A DNA stretch of 45,277 nucleotides, taken from an uncultured Eubacterium sp. (GTDB taxonomy: Bacteria > Bacillota > Clostridia > Peptostreptococcales > Anaerovoracaceae). The position numbers were made by a program, and so were the translations under genes. Where the stretch lies: contig CALCFD010000054.1 in the NCBI GenBank assembly GCA_937900695.1, positions 1-45,277 of the forward strand. The letters run 5' to 3'. This document shows positions 16,605-26,099 of the stretch, piece after piece. The notes beneath the pieces are model-generated. The model was not told the origin of the DNA, searched no databases, and worked only from the letters and a program-made list of their open reading frames with translations. Within the stretch, counting starts at the first letter, position 1, and every line of letters begins with the position of its first letter.

Positions 16605-16991
16605 TTAACTATCAAATTCTAAAATATCTTTTATATCGCAATCTAGGACCTTACATATATTATATACTTTTATTGCTTGGCATTTATTTATATCTCTATT
16701 TCCTTGCTCATATTCTTGTACAGTCCTTAATGATATCCCAACTAGATCCATTAATCTAGTAAATAACTGATGAAGCCCCGTTGACGCAAGACCTGTTACC
16801 GCTCCAGCGATACCAATTTCCACACTTACGCCCTGGATAACAAGTGCAGCAATAACACCAACTACAGTTACAATAGTAGGTATCCACTTATTATCAACGT
16901 CTTTTATCCATTTCTTAGCGATGTATCCTACAACAAGGCACAATACCATTACTAACGGGATATACATTTCAGTAATAAAATCTAAAGTCAT
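16605..16991 (-). CDS. Chimeric phage holin / XRE-type HTH C-terminus
   Basis: The 128-residue frame joins two unrelated pieces. Residues 1 to about 77 are a phage holin: an N-terminal membrane helix, KKWIKDVDNKWIPTIV, a second helix and GLASTGLHQLF, as in Hol44-like superfamily V holins. Residues about 78-128 (LMDLVGISLRTVQEYEQGNR then AIKVYNICKVLDCDIKDIL) are the second half of a Cro/CI-type helix-turn-helix protein, lacking its first helices. A holin has no reason to carry this, so I read it as an in-frame deletion fusion. GGAAGG precedes the ATG and the terminator belongs to the HTH part. Neither half is likely to work normally. Confidence 0.8.
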   Translation of the reverse strand: MTLDFITEMYIPLVMVLCLVVGYIAKKWIKDVDNKWIPTIVTVVGVIAALVIQGVSVEIGIAGAVTGLASTGLHQLFTRLMDLVGISLRTVQEYEQGNRDINKCQAIKVYNICKVLDCDIKDILEFDS

Positions 16992-17075
16992 AATATCTTC
17001 CTTTCCGCCTTTTGGCTTTTCTTTTAATCATAATAAAAAGAAGGCGATTTCTCGCCCTCTCATTAATTTTGTTCT

Positions 17076-20000
17076 TTATAGATATTTCGTAGGATCTAAA
17101 TACTGACCGTCTTGTATCAATTCAAAGTGTAGGTGCGGTCCTGTAGATATTCCAGTTGAACCAACATGACCTATTACCTGGCCTTTTTTAATAATATCGC
17201 CTTTTAGTACTACTCCGTCGTTAAGGTGCTTGTAAACTGTATATTTACCATTACCGTGTAAAATCTTAATCCAGTTTCCAGCTCCTCTGTTGAAGCCTAC
17301 ATTTGATACCTTACCACCGTCGGCGGCGATTACATCTGTTCCAGACGGCGCGCTTATATCAATACCCTTGTGGTATGTGCTAGCTCCAGCAGTAGGTGCT
17401 GTTCTATTGCCAAAAGGACTAGATATTTCTCCGCTTGTTGGGAATGATAAACTACCCTCTGCATAATCTGTAGCTTTAAGACTTTTTGTTCTTCTACTCC
17501 ACAATAGATCCAAGTCATAATCAGTTGCTCCAGCTAGTAATAAATCTTCGCATGCTTTCACAGCCTTGTCTTCGTCGCCCTCTGCAACTGCTTCACAGAA
17601 ATCCTTTGCGGTATCAGATTTTAAAAGCAAGTCACTGAATTGTGCGTCAGTATAATCATAGTTTCTAATTAGATATTCTTTGTACGGATTGTAGTATTCA
17701 GCATATTCACTACCAATGCTCTTTTTAAAACCTGTTTTAGCTTTACTTTCAATCTTTTTATCAAACTCTTGTGCTAATTTATCGTATCCTAAATCAGATA
17801 AAGTTTGTTTCATTTTATCAAGCGTAGCAAAATCCGCTTTTTCCGCCAATCCAGTATATCCTTTAGTAACTACATCCCACGCTTTTTCTTCAGCTTCTTT
17901 TCCACTTAATCCTTCTAGCTGTTTTCTAACATTCGCTACTCTATCATTATAAGCTTCAGTTTCTCTATCTTCTTGTGATAATTCTTCTTTAGTAAATAGA
18001 GACTTAATCTTGTCTATAAAGCTTTCATCTTTAGCTTCATATGCTCTAGCAGACTGCTCAGCAGAAGATAGTTCGGCCGCAAACACGCTAGGGAAAAATG
18101 CCTGCAATTCCCTTAGTACATTCTTGAACGGAATACCAAATACCTGACCTAACGCTTCAGCAGTGTCTTTTAATAACTCTTCCTGAGACTTATTACCTTC
18201 ACCGTTGGCAAACTTTTTCCAACCGTCAATATTCTTCCATAATGCTTCAAAACCTTCTAAAGCCATGTTTGACGTTCCCCAACCATCTTTAAGTTGCCAA
18301 ATATCTTTTATACCAACAATCATATTAAGTGGGTTTGCGTTGTCATCAAAGTTACTAAAGAAGTTGGCCATCCACAATTCAAACTTATCTTTTTCTTCTT
18401 TATCGTCTTTGTCTGGATTTTTGCCTCTTAAGGCATCTACCACTGCCGCCGCAGATACTAAAGCTGCATTAGCAACAAACACGCCTATAGTTCTGCTCAT
18501 ACGCTTTGTAGCTTTGCCTTTTTCTCCAGCTTTATACTCTCTCATAGCAAGCGTCATTTCAGTTCTTACCATGTTAAAAGTACGCGTAGGTTCTGCCATA
18601 AAGGAAGATAATGTTTTCTGCATAACGCCTTTATCTCTCATTATCTGTGACTTATGGAATGGTGAGTCTACAACCTGAGTTTTATCAAATATCATGCTTG
18701 CTTGCTCATTACATAGCTCCCAAAATTCATCACTACCAACTTTTACATCTTTATGCTTGGCTTTAACATCACGTTTTACCGCCGACCAAATCATACTCCA
18801 TGTAACGTCGTCTGCAAATCCATATGGTCTCATAGTAATTAAATCTAATCTGGACCATTCGTTATTCATCATAATATCTTCAACATCTCTAGCAACATCT
18901 GTCTGTGCATATCCCCAGTGTTTCCACATAGCTATAGGACAGTGTTCCCTCATTTCTTTTAGGTTCTTACTAGGGTTTGATATACCGATAAATCTTTTAG
19001 GACTTATATACTGCATTGCACGCATAATAGCTGTAGGCTGTTGCACTAGTACTCTCAAGTTAAAACCAATAGCTGCCTTTTTATAGTTAGCTAAGGCTTT
19101 GTTGTAAAGTCTAGTTAAACCTGTATCTCTATTCTTAGTTGCGTTGTTGTTATTAAGGTCTACCATAAAGTTTTTTATGTACTTTTCTGGTTTTTCTCCA
19201 TACACTTTCTTTAGCTTACTTCTTACAGTTTGTGTTCTTAAGCCCTCTTCGTTTTTAATATTGTAGTTGTAAATCCTCTGAAAATCAGCAATAGGTACCG
19301 CAAACGCGTTGTATAATGACATCTTGTTAACGTGATCCGCTACAACTTCAAAGATATCTGCAATAACAATAGGATTGCTAGCTTTAACTACTGTGCCTTT
19401 TGTAAACCCAAAGTTTTTAATTACTTCGTCAATCTGTCTAGTTTCTAGCTTGTCATCTAAATACACATCTGAGCTCTGGATAGGGAAATAATTCTTTTCA
19501 GTGAATTTCTTATATCCAAACAGCTTCATTGACGCTTCATTACCCCAGTCAGCACAAGTAGTATTTATGTATTCCATTAAAGCGTCTGCAATAGCTTTTT
19601 GCTCATCAGTTAGCTTAGATATAATGTTACTAACATCTGTTGGAGTTACTTGCATAGATTCAGCTTGCACTTTTTTTCTGCCACCAATGCTTTTTGAGAT
19701 AATATTGCTACCTTCAATACCGCTAGCTACAATACCTGCACCATATATATGCCCTCTTGCCTGTTCACGCTTATTCAAGCAATAAAGTGACATTATCTGT
19801 GCTGGTGTCATTGTAATGCCGTAACCATTTTCAAGCTCGATTCTAATCGCGCTTTTTTTCTGTCTAATCTTTTCAAGCTCTGAACCTGGTTTCTTTTTGT
19901 TGTAGTACTTTTCAAAAGTTTTAGCAAACATTTCCCTGGTGTTCTGTCTGTTTCTAACATGCTTATCAAAACCTTTACGCAATGGTTTATAAAGCTTGTT

Positions 20001-23000
20001 CATGCCTTCACCAAGTAATTCAAAGAAGTCTCCAGGAGTAACCATATCTTCATTTAATAGTTTATCAAGACTACCTATAAACCCTGTGTAATCTTTATAT
20101 CCATCTTCTGGATTTTTCTTTTTCTTCTTTCTACTTGCGTCAACCTTATCTAGGTCGCTTACAATTTCTTTGGCTATTTCTTCTCTTGACTGTCTTAATT
20201 CATCGTTAAAGTTTTTGCCAGCTTGTCTTATTTGGAATATAAGCGCGTCTGTAATCGTTTTAATATCCTTTAAGGTCTTATTGTCCGCCTCATCAATACT
20301 CTTGCCGTCTAGCTTGATTTTAGTAGCATTAATAATATCTGCAATATAGCCGTCGTATTCAAATTCGCCTGAGCCATCTTCTTTAGCTATACTTTCATAA
20401 GCGTCTTGCAATTTCTGTAAGTTTAAAGTTTTAAGTGAAATCTTACCAGAGTTTTCTTGTAGCTTCTTACTACGTGTAGTCTGTCTATCAATGCCATATA
20501 AAAATTCTGCTACAAGTTTTCTAAACTCTTCTGGTATATGTTTATCATCAGTTGGTCTTGTTAATCTATCAGATAACCACTTAAGATTTTTCTCTATTTC
20601 AGTCACAAACTTTTTATGTTCTGTTGTGTCCTTCTTTTTGTTTTCCTTTTTTTCATGCTTTTCTTTTAATTTTTGTATTTCTTTATCTCTTTTTTCATTA
20701 GCACGAATTCTTTCTTCTTTTCTTATATCTTTGCGTAATTCTTTTTCAATCTTCTTTTTATAGCTATCACCGAATTTCTTTTCCATTTTTTCATTTGCTT
20801 CTTTTATTGCTTTATCGAAATTCTCTTTTAGCTTTTTAACTTTGCTATCATAACGATTCTTCATCTTATCTGCTACAGTCATTTTAGGTTTTGTATCCAT
20901 AGCAATTTCGATTAGATCATTTCCAAACTCTTTAGCAAGCTGAGAAAACTCTTCTTCCTCTAAAACAAAATCAAGACTTTCAAAACCACGCCTCAAATCC
21001 ACAATCTCATGGAACATATCTATTGAATTTATAGCACCTTCATTATTTAAATCTGAAATTACTGAGCTATTAATAAACACTGGAAATAGTTCTGCCATTT
21101 CTTCATAAACGCTATCTATATTACCAGGACCATTAACTATTCTTATTTTGCCGAACATTTCTTTTCTAATATAGTTAAAATCAGTAATGTTCTTTTTGTC
21201 TTGCTCACTAACTTCGATAGGTGTAGTTCTTAGATACTCATTAAGCGCTAAATACTCATCATATAATGGGTGTGCTGGAGTAAAATCTACTTCTTCTAAA
21301 ACTTCTATCGCAGCATGATATGCTTCAAGTGCTGCCTTTTCATAATTTCCCTCTTTGATTAGTTTATAAATATGTTCAACTCTATTAGTTGCTTTATCTA
21401 CTAATACAAGGCTTGTTTTCTTACCACCCATCAGTTCTCTAACATATTGATTTACCCTTTTCTTGATATCTTTAATATCAGGTAACTTTCCATGTGTTAG
21501 TTTTGTTTCCTGTGCTAGTCGTTCATTTTCTTTCTTTAAATTTTCAATTTGTGCCTCTAGTTCTGCTACCGATTTAGTTCTAACTTGTTTAGCTTTTACA
21601 GCACGCTCTTTAAATGTTGGTGCTTCTTCAAATGATATATCATCCTTTTGATTATATTCTTCAATTAACTCATCTGTAATGACTGGAACATCAACAATAT
21701 TACCTTTCATAGGCTTTATTCCTATTTGTCCCATAGCTTCTTCTAACTGTTTATAATCATTTTCAAATTTCTCAATTTCTTCTTTTGATAACCCTTCAGC
21801 ATTTGCTAGTTGCTCTTTAGTTTCAAGTGCTTGTATCTGCATTAACAGTTCTAGGTTCTCATTAGAAATTCTATTTCTTTCTTCTGGTGATAAACCTTCT
21901 TTAAGCTTAGCTTCTCCTTCCTCAAGTTTCTTTTTTAGTTTTTTTAGCATTCTGTCTTGCTTTAATGTTTTTAGCGAATATTTTTTATCGTTGCTAATAT
22001 TTCTTCCTTCGTTTTCAACCCCCTTATTTTCTCCAAAATTTCCTTTGCTATCTTCTCCTGTTCTTCTTCGCTGTAATTCTTCATAACTTTTCGAGTCACT
22101 TTCAACCACGGTACACTTAATTCCGTTTCCAAAAGCGCCTTGTACATTTTCAATCTCCAGCTTATTAACTCGTTCTTCATTTAATATTACCTCTCTAATA
22201 ACTGCCAATTCAGTTTCGTTTTTTACACCTTCTATGTTCAATATTTTTTCTATAGAAGGATTTTGATATCTACCGTCAGTATATACCAATTTATTCGCCA
22301 TTCCCATTTTATTATACACAGGAATTATAATTAAACCTTCATAATTTCTTACATAATAATTCCCACGCTTTAAATCACCAATTTGTTTTAAAAAACTTGC
22401 TATTTCTTCTTTGTCTAAAATTTTATTTACTATCGCCCACCCATAATGATAATAATCTTTTTCTGTCATACTGTCTTTAATAGAAAACATAATATTCTTT
22501 TTATCTGCAAGCCTATTTACAGTATCTATTCTATCTTCGTCGCTTTCATACTTGCTAACCTCAATACCTTCTTCTTCAAGGGCGTTTACTAAGTCTGTAT
22601 CAATATCAGCAGGCACTACCGCTCCAACAACTTCATCAAATCTAACTGAGCGTTCTGGTTTGGCTTCAAATAAGTTTACTGGCATATTAGCAACTTCTTT
22701 TATTAGATTTTCTAGCGGTTTAGTATCTTCTACTTTTACTTTGCTACCGTATTTATTCAAGTACTTTTTTAAACCTTCGGCTGTTGTATTTCCTTCAAGT
22801 ATAGCGTCTGCTATATTCATTCCTATTGCGTCTTGTTTAATAAAGTCATTACTACTTCCATATGTTTTACTTGCTATTTTACTTATGATATCAGCAAGTT
22901 CATCGCTTAGATTATTATATAGCAACTCATAATTATCATTGTCTATCGTTCTTAGCTTATTTTTGCCATTTCTAATATCTTCTAAGGAACCAAAATCTTC

Positions 23001-25079
23001 CGTAGCAACCGCCCTTATAGTTTTTAAACCATTGAAAAATGCACTGTCATTTCTTACGTTATCTGCTTGGCCAATCATTGCTTGCACGATATTGTCTAAC
23101 GTTACATCATAATGGAGTTTTTCAAAACTTCTTCTATTGCCTGACACTGTGTATGGATCTTTACCATTATACACTCCTTCTTTTTCAACTATGCCTGCAA
23201 ATAAATCTTTAAGCCACTTCTCATAATCAACTTGATTTACTTTATCGTTAATCAACTTTTCAGTCGCTTCTATATCTTCAACTATATCTTTTTTGCCTTC
23301 AAGTAAGTCCATTCCTTTCATCAATCCATTCTTTACGCCTATAAGAAGCATTGGCCTATGATTGATTCTTTTAGTTATATACTCTTCATTTTCTTTTTTA
23401 ACTTTTCTTAAATAGTTAGCATATACTTCAGATAATTTTTCTTTATTATCAAGAACATATTGAGTTTCATCTTCAGGATCATTTTCGATTTTATTATATT
23501 CTAAAACCTCATTTTTACAGTTTTCAGCAAACCACTTTCCAATATCTCCGCCTCTATCCTTTTCTTCAAATAACATTTTTACAGGTTCGCCTTTTTCTGC
23601 AAGATACATATTCTTTAAACCGTAGTCATTTTTAAAATGTTCAACTAAACTATCTCCATTAACATCTTTTACTTTGCTTTCTAAATTTGTACTTGCTAAG
23701 CTAACCGGATTGAAAAAAGCTAAATCTCCGACTTTATTCGCTCTATTATAAACTTCATCAGCTTTTTTCTCATTAAGCTTATAATCAATCTGCGGAAATA
23801 CTGGTGTCCACGCGTCAGCACCGTAAACCTTATTTCTGCTGTCAGCTTCTGGATCTATTGTAGACTTATCAAATAGCAATGAAATATCACCAAAGTTTGT
23901 GTGGCCTATCTTAGCTTTTGTAACTGCAAGTGACGGCATAGGAAATCCACCTAATTTTAATGCTTTCCATAATTTGTCTGGAGTGATATTGTGCATTGCA
24001 ATTAGTTTGTCGCCAACTTCTACTGGTTCTTTTAACGAAAATGACTTGCTTTTTGGTTCTTTTACTGATATATTTTTATTATAAGAACTATCAACATTCC
24101 CGCGTGAGGCCTTAGTAGCCACGTCCGCTAGTGAGATAGTTCTTATTTTATTTATATCATAAAGTACTTTTCTACCATCTTCGGTATTTGCGATATTAAG
24201 CGTTGCTTCTAAAATATCTCCTCTATGATTTACAATATATACTTTTCTAAAATCCCAACCGTTTTTATCTAACCACTGATGTGAATTTTCACTATTACTT
24301 GTGTTTGTATTTTTTGACACTTCTACTAATTCTTTAGCGTGTGCAATTATGTGCCTGTCTCTATCATGTTTTTTCCTTGCTAATTTATCTATAACTTTAT
24401 GGTCCTTATCTATGCCATCTTTAATTACTCTTTCGTTTGCTCTTGCAAATTCTATTGCAACTGGCTTATCGCCATCATAAGCTATGACTTTATGACCTGC
24501 TAATTTTTCATACACGAAATCCTTTAAAACAGCACTTCTACTCTTGTGCTTATTTTTTTTGATTTTAAATATGTCAGTGTCAAGAACTACTACCTGATCA
24601 TATGTCTTCCCATCAGGACCTTCATAGTTATCTTTAATAGAAAACTTAATATCTTTGTCGTATGTTAGATTTTTATTTTCTATATTTTTAACTTGATTAG
24701 AAATACCATCAACCCACATTTTGGCAACTTCTTCTGCTATACCTAATTCTTCATATAACTTCTTTTCAATTCTAGGTTCATATAAAGATACATTGCCAGT
24801 TAGAATAGCTTTTAGCTTTTCTATTACTTTTTCAATTGCATCTAAAATAGACTGTGCAAGACTTCTATTCTGCTTGCATAGCTCATTTATAATATCTTCA
24901 TTCTGCACTAATTCCCATGTGCTATCAGCTAATATTTCTTCTATAGCTTCTTCTTCAGTTAACTCTACTCCATTTTCTCTGTAATGCTCAATTTTATTGT
25001 TGATTTCTTCAGTTAAGCTTTCAGCATTATTGTTTCTCCAACTTTCAACAACAAAATCTCTAAACTGCATATACTTCAA
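17076..25079 (-). CDS. Giant polyvalent phage protein with C-terminal M23 peptidase, N-terminally truncated
   Basis: This is a continuous 2667-codon frame. Residues 1-95 resemble the end of a zincin domain (EEAIEEILAD ... NRSLAQSILDAIEKVIEKLK) without the HExxH that should come before. About 357-425 is the GGFPMPSLAVTK ... HTNFGDISLLFDK domain, about 800-860 the PVNLFEAKPERSVRFDEV region, and about 1400-1490 a Lys/Glu-rich coiled coil. About 2195-2220 is a hydrophobic segment in an LPD38-like region. The end is an M23 endopeptidase with ligands H2570, D2574, H2649 and H2651. Such MuF-associated polyvalent proteins are packaged in virions and injected. The start is TTG 25079 or ATG 25070; neither has a ribosome binding site, and a terminator lies upstream, so expression is doubtful. 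Confidence 0.85.
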   Translation of the reverse strand: MKYMQFRDFVVESWRNNNAESLTEEINNKIEHYRENGVELTEEEAIEEILADSTWELVQNEDIINELCKQNRSLAQSILDAIEKVIEKLKAILTGNVSLYEPRIEKKLYEELGIAEEVAKMWVDGISNQVKNIENKNLTYDKDIKFSIKDNYEGPDGKTYDQVVVLDTDIFKIKKNKHKSRSAVLKDFVYEKLAGHKVIAYDGDKPVAIEFARANERVIKDGIDKDHKVIDKLARKKHDRDRHIIAHAKELVEVSKNTNTSNSENSHQWLDKNGWDFRKVYIVNHRGDILEATLNIANTEDGRKVLYDINKIRTISLADVATKASRGNVDSSYNKNISVKEPKSKSFSLKEPVEVGDKLIAMHNITPDKLWKALKLGGFPMPSLAVTKAKIGHTNFGDISLLFDKSTIDPEADSRNKVYGADAWTPVFPQIDYKLNEKKADEVYNRANKVGDLAFFNPVSLASTNLESKVKDVNGDSLVEHFKNDYGLKNMYLAEKGEPVKMLFEEKDRGGDIGKWFAENCKNEVLEYNKIENDPEDETQYVLDNKEKLSEVYANYLRKVKKENEEYITKRINHRPMLLIGVKNGLMKGMDLLEGKKDIVEDIEATEKLINDKVNQVDYEKWLKDLFAGIVEKEGVYNGKDPYTVSGNRRSFEKLHYDVTLDNIVQAMIGQADNVRNDSAFFNGLKTIRAVATEDFGSLEDIRNGKNKLRTIDNDNYELLYNNLSDELADIISKIASKTYGSSNDFIKQDAIGMNIADAILEGNTTAEGLKKYLNKYGSKVKVEDTKPLENLIKEVANMPVNLFEAKPERSVRFDEVVGAVVPADIDTDLVNALEEEGIEVSKYESDEDRIDTVNRLADKKNIMFSIKDSMTEKDYYHYGWAIVNKILDKEEIASFLKQIGDLKRGNYYVRNYEGLIIIPVYNKMGMANKLVYTDGRYQNPSIEKILNIEGVKNETELAVIREVILNEERVNKLEIENVQGAFGNGIKCTVVESDSKSYEELQRRRTGEDSKGNFGENKGVENEGRNISNDKKYSLKTLKQDRMLKKLKKKLEEGEAKLKEGLSPEERNRISNENLELLMQIQALETKEQLANAEGLSKEEIEKFENDYKQLEEAMGQIGIKPMKGNIVDVPVITDELIEEYNQKDDISFEEAPTFKERAVKAKQVRTKSVAELEAQIENLKKENERLAQETKLTHGKLPDIKDIKKRVNQYVRELMGGKKTSLVLVDKATNRVEHIYKLIKEGNYEKAALEAYHAAIEVLEEVDFTPAHPLYDEYLALNEYLRTTPIEVSEQDKKNITDFNYIRKEMFGKIRIVNGPGNIDSVYEEMAELFPVFINSSVISDLNNEGAINSIDMFHEIVDLRRGFESLDFVLEEEEFSQLAKEFGNDLIEIAMDTKPKMTVADKMKNRYDSKVKKLKENFDKAIKEANEKMEKKFGDSYKKKIEKELRKDIRKEERIRANEKRDKEIQKLKEKHEKKENKKKDTTEHKKFVTEIEKNLKWLSDRLTRPTDDKHIPEEFRKLVAEFLYGIDRQTTRSKKLQENSGKISLKTLNLQKLQDAYESIAKEDGSGEFEYDGYIADIINATKIKLDGKSIDEADNKTLKDIKTITDALIFQIRQAGKNFNDELRQSREEIAKEIVSDLDKVDASRKKKKKNPEDGYKDYTGFIGSLDKLLNEDMVTPGDFFELLGEGMNKLYKPLRKGFDKHVRNRQNTREMFAKTFEKYYNKKKPGSELEKIRQKKSAIRIELENGYGITMTPAQIMSLYCLNKREQARGHIYGAGIVASGIEGSNIISKSIGGRKKVQAESMQVTPTDVSNIISKLTDEQKAIADALMEYINTTCADWGNEASMKLFGYKKFTEKNYFPIQSSDVYLDDKLETRQIDEVIKNFGFTKGTVVKASNPIVIADIFEVVADHVNKMSLYNAFAVPIADFQRIYNYNIKNEEGLRTQTVRSKLKKVYGEKPEKYIKNFMVDLNNNNATKNRDTGLTRLYNKALANYKKAAIGFNLRVLVQQPTAIMRAMQYISPKRFIGISNPSKNLKEMREHCPIAMWKHWGYAQTDVARDVEDIMMNNEWSRLDLITMRPYGFADDVTWSMIWSAVKRDVKAKHKDVKVGSDEFWELCNEQASMIFDKTQVVDSPFHKSQIMRDKGVMQKTLSSFMAEPTRTFNMVRTEMTLAMREYKAGEKGKATKRMSRTIGVFVANAALVSAAAVVDALRGKNPDKDDKEEKDKFELWMANFFSNFDDNANPLNMIVGIKDIWQLKDGWGTSNMALEGFEALWKNIDGWKKFANGEGNKSQEELLKDTAEALGQVFGIPFKNVLRELQAFFPSVFAAELSSAEQSARAYEAKDESFIDKIKSLFTKEELSQEDRETEAYNDRVANVRKQLEGLSGKEAEEKAWDVVTKGYTGLAEKADFATLDKMKQTLSDLGYDKLAQEFDKKIESKAKTGFKKSIGSEYAEYYNPYKEYLIRNYDYTDAQFSDLLLKSDTAKDFCEAVAEGDEDKAVKACEDLLLAGATDYDLDLLWSRRTKSLKATDYAEGSLSFPTSGEISSPFGNRTAPTAGASTYHKGIDISAPSGTDVIAADGGKVSNVGFNRGAGNWIKILHGNGKYTVYKHLNDGVVLKGDIIKKGQVIGHVGSTGISTGPHLHFELIQDGQYLDPTKYL

Positions 25080-25140
25080 AAATTTTTTTGAATTTACTTA
25101 TCAATTTATGAAATATTTAATCGATTTTTATTTTGATACT

Positions 25141-25187
25141 AAAAAAGCACCTTACTTCCAATATTTATGTCTATTCCAAAGTGCTTT
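25141..25187 (-). terminator. Probable terminator upstream of the giant phage frame
   Basis: On the minus strand AAAGCAC and GTGCTTT pair around a 30-base loop and are followed by TTTAG. It overlaps the end of the 61-codon gene and would separate it from the polyvalent frame. The long loop lowers confidence. Confidence 0.5.
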
Positions 25188-25371
25188 ACTTCTTTTCATG
25201 TTTATTCAAATATCCATTATAATACAAAAAATCATTTTCTTCATTTGTTAATACAGAAAACGGATTCACCCAGTTATCATCTTCTTCATACGTGCCTATA
25301 TATCGATATTTTGATGGAATAAAACCTAGTTTTTTGCATATTCTTTTATATTCTTGCTCTTGGTTCTTCAT
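25186..25371 (-). CDS. Small phage-type protein, unknown
   Basis: The 61-residue protein (MKNQEQEYKRICKKLGFIPS ...) has a strong AGGAG site five bases before its ATG and an intact frame. It is hydrophilic, with an acidic and aromatic middle (YIGTYEEDDNW). Position and size fit the small genes between head and tail modules of Clostridial phages. I cannot assign a function. It is one of the few intact genes in the remnant. Confidence 0.65.
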   Translation of the reverse strand: MKNQEQEYKRICKKLGFIPSKYRYIGTYEEDDNWVNPFSVLTNEENDFLYYNGYLNKHEKK

Positions 25372-25410
25372 AACAACTCCTATTCAACCCCTGCGTCTAA
25401 CAATAGTTTT

Positions 25411-25480
25411 TTATTCTTCAACTATTTCAAACAATGCTGGCGGGAATAACGCAACTTTCGCCTATAAATCTAACTTTCAT
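25411..25480 (-). pseudogene. Internally deleted small phage gene
   Basis: AAAGAGG precedes an ATG at 25480 that begins MKVRFIGES, a start I recall from about 60-residue phage proteins. The frame stops after 17 codons, but the next frame then reads PPALFEIVEE and a stop at 25411, which matches the usual end of the same small family. The middle, probably a hundred or more bases, is missing and the frame is changed. The product would not be functional. Confidence 0.55.
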
Positions 25481-25733
25481 CTAAATACCTCTTTACTTTC
25501 ATTTCGTATATTTCCCCATCAACTTCATACCATGAAGTTCGGCATATTGTGGTTTACCATTAATTATTACATAACCCTTACCACTTACTTTTTCCCATTC
25601 TTCTGTTGTGCCACCATTTGATATAAAATCAAGCCAATACTCATATTCTTTTCTCTCCGAATATGAACCCGTACCGTATTGACAATTAGGATGTATTGAT
25701 GGTGTTTTTCTTTTGATATCAAAATTCTTTTAA
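25470..25733 (-). pseudogene. C-terminal fragment of phage head morphogenesis (MuF-like) protein, frameshifted
   Basis: An open frame without a start codon reads KRKTPSIHPNCQYGTGSYSE then WLDFISNGGTTEEWEKV and KPQYAELH. At that point one base is missing (CATGG where CATTGG would keep frame), and the other frame continues WYEVDGEIYEMKVKRYLDES to a TAG at 25470 that overlaps the next start. The HPNC motif and placement ahead of the polyvalent gene suggest a MuF-type minor head protein, but only the tail remains. The family call is tentative; the frameshift is visible directly. Confidence 0.6.
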
Positions 25734-25754
25734 ATACATCAAATGCTATTATCT

Positions 25755-26099
25755 CTATTCATTTGCTTTCAATTCTTTTCTTTTAGCTATAATTGCTTCT
25801 TTTAACTCTTCTTCATATAGTAAATCATCTTCTAAATTTCTATTTGTTCCAAACCTATAACTCCAACCAAATAAATCACTCGTCACGTCTCTTATTTTTT
25901 CCTTGTCTTCTTCTGGATTTTCAGGATCTTTGAAAAAGATTTGAATATCTCTACTCATTTCTAGATATTCTTCTTTTGTAATATCCATAGAGCTATTAGC
26001 ACGACGTACAAAATCAAATAATCTTTGTCCCTCTTTTGTAAGTAATGTATTCCATTCTTTAAACTTCTCTTCTGCTTCTCTAACCCAACTAACATCCAT
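25755..26099 (-). CDS. Small charged protein at the edge of the phage remnant, unknown
   Basis: From the ATG at 26099 (GAGGTGG upstream; the longer frame to 26114 lacks a site) the 114-residue product begins MDVSWVREAEEKFKEW. It is acidic and helical with a WSYRFGTN patch and a lysine-rich end. No family is recognised. It lies on the same strand as the phage genes and is the last intact frame before the chromosomal terminator, so it probably belongs to the element. Confidence 0.6.
   Translation of the reverse strand: MDVSWVREAEEKFKEWNTLLTKEGQRLFDFVRRANSSMDITKEEYLEMSRDIQIFFKDPENPEEDKEKIRDVTSDLFGWSYRFGTNRNLEDDLLYEEELKEAIIAKRKELKANE

Noticed and set aside
16505..16759. Hydrophobic 84-codon plus-strand frame after the tRNA
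   Set aside because: It is antisense to the HTH half of the chimeric gene and its terminator; the tyrosine/isoleucine-rich sequence is what AT-rich DNA gives by chance.
18205..18678. Long plus-strand open frames opposite the giant phage gene
   Set aside because: They are antisense to a continuous 8-kb coding frame, have serine- and leucine-rich compositions typical of reverse-complement reading, and lack ribosome binding sites.
21971..22180. A 69-codon minus-strand frame beginning MKNELISWRLKMYKALLE
   Set aside because: It lies wholly inside the giant phage frame in another register on the same strand; no independent ribosome binding site or family resemblance was seen.
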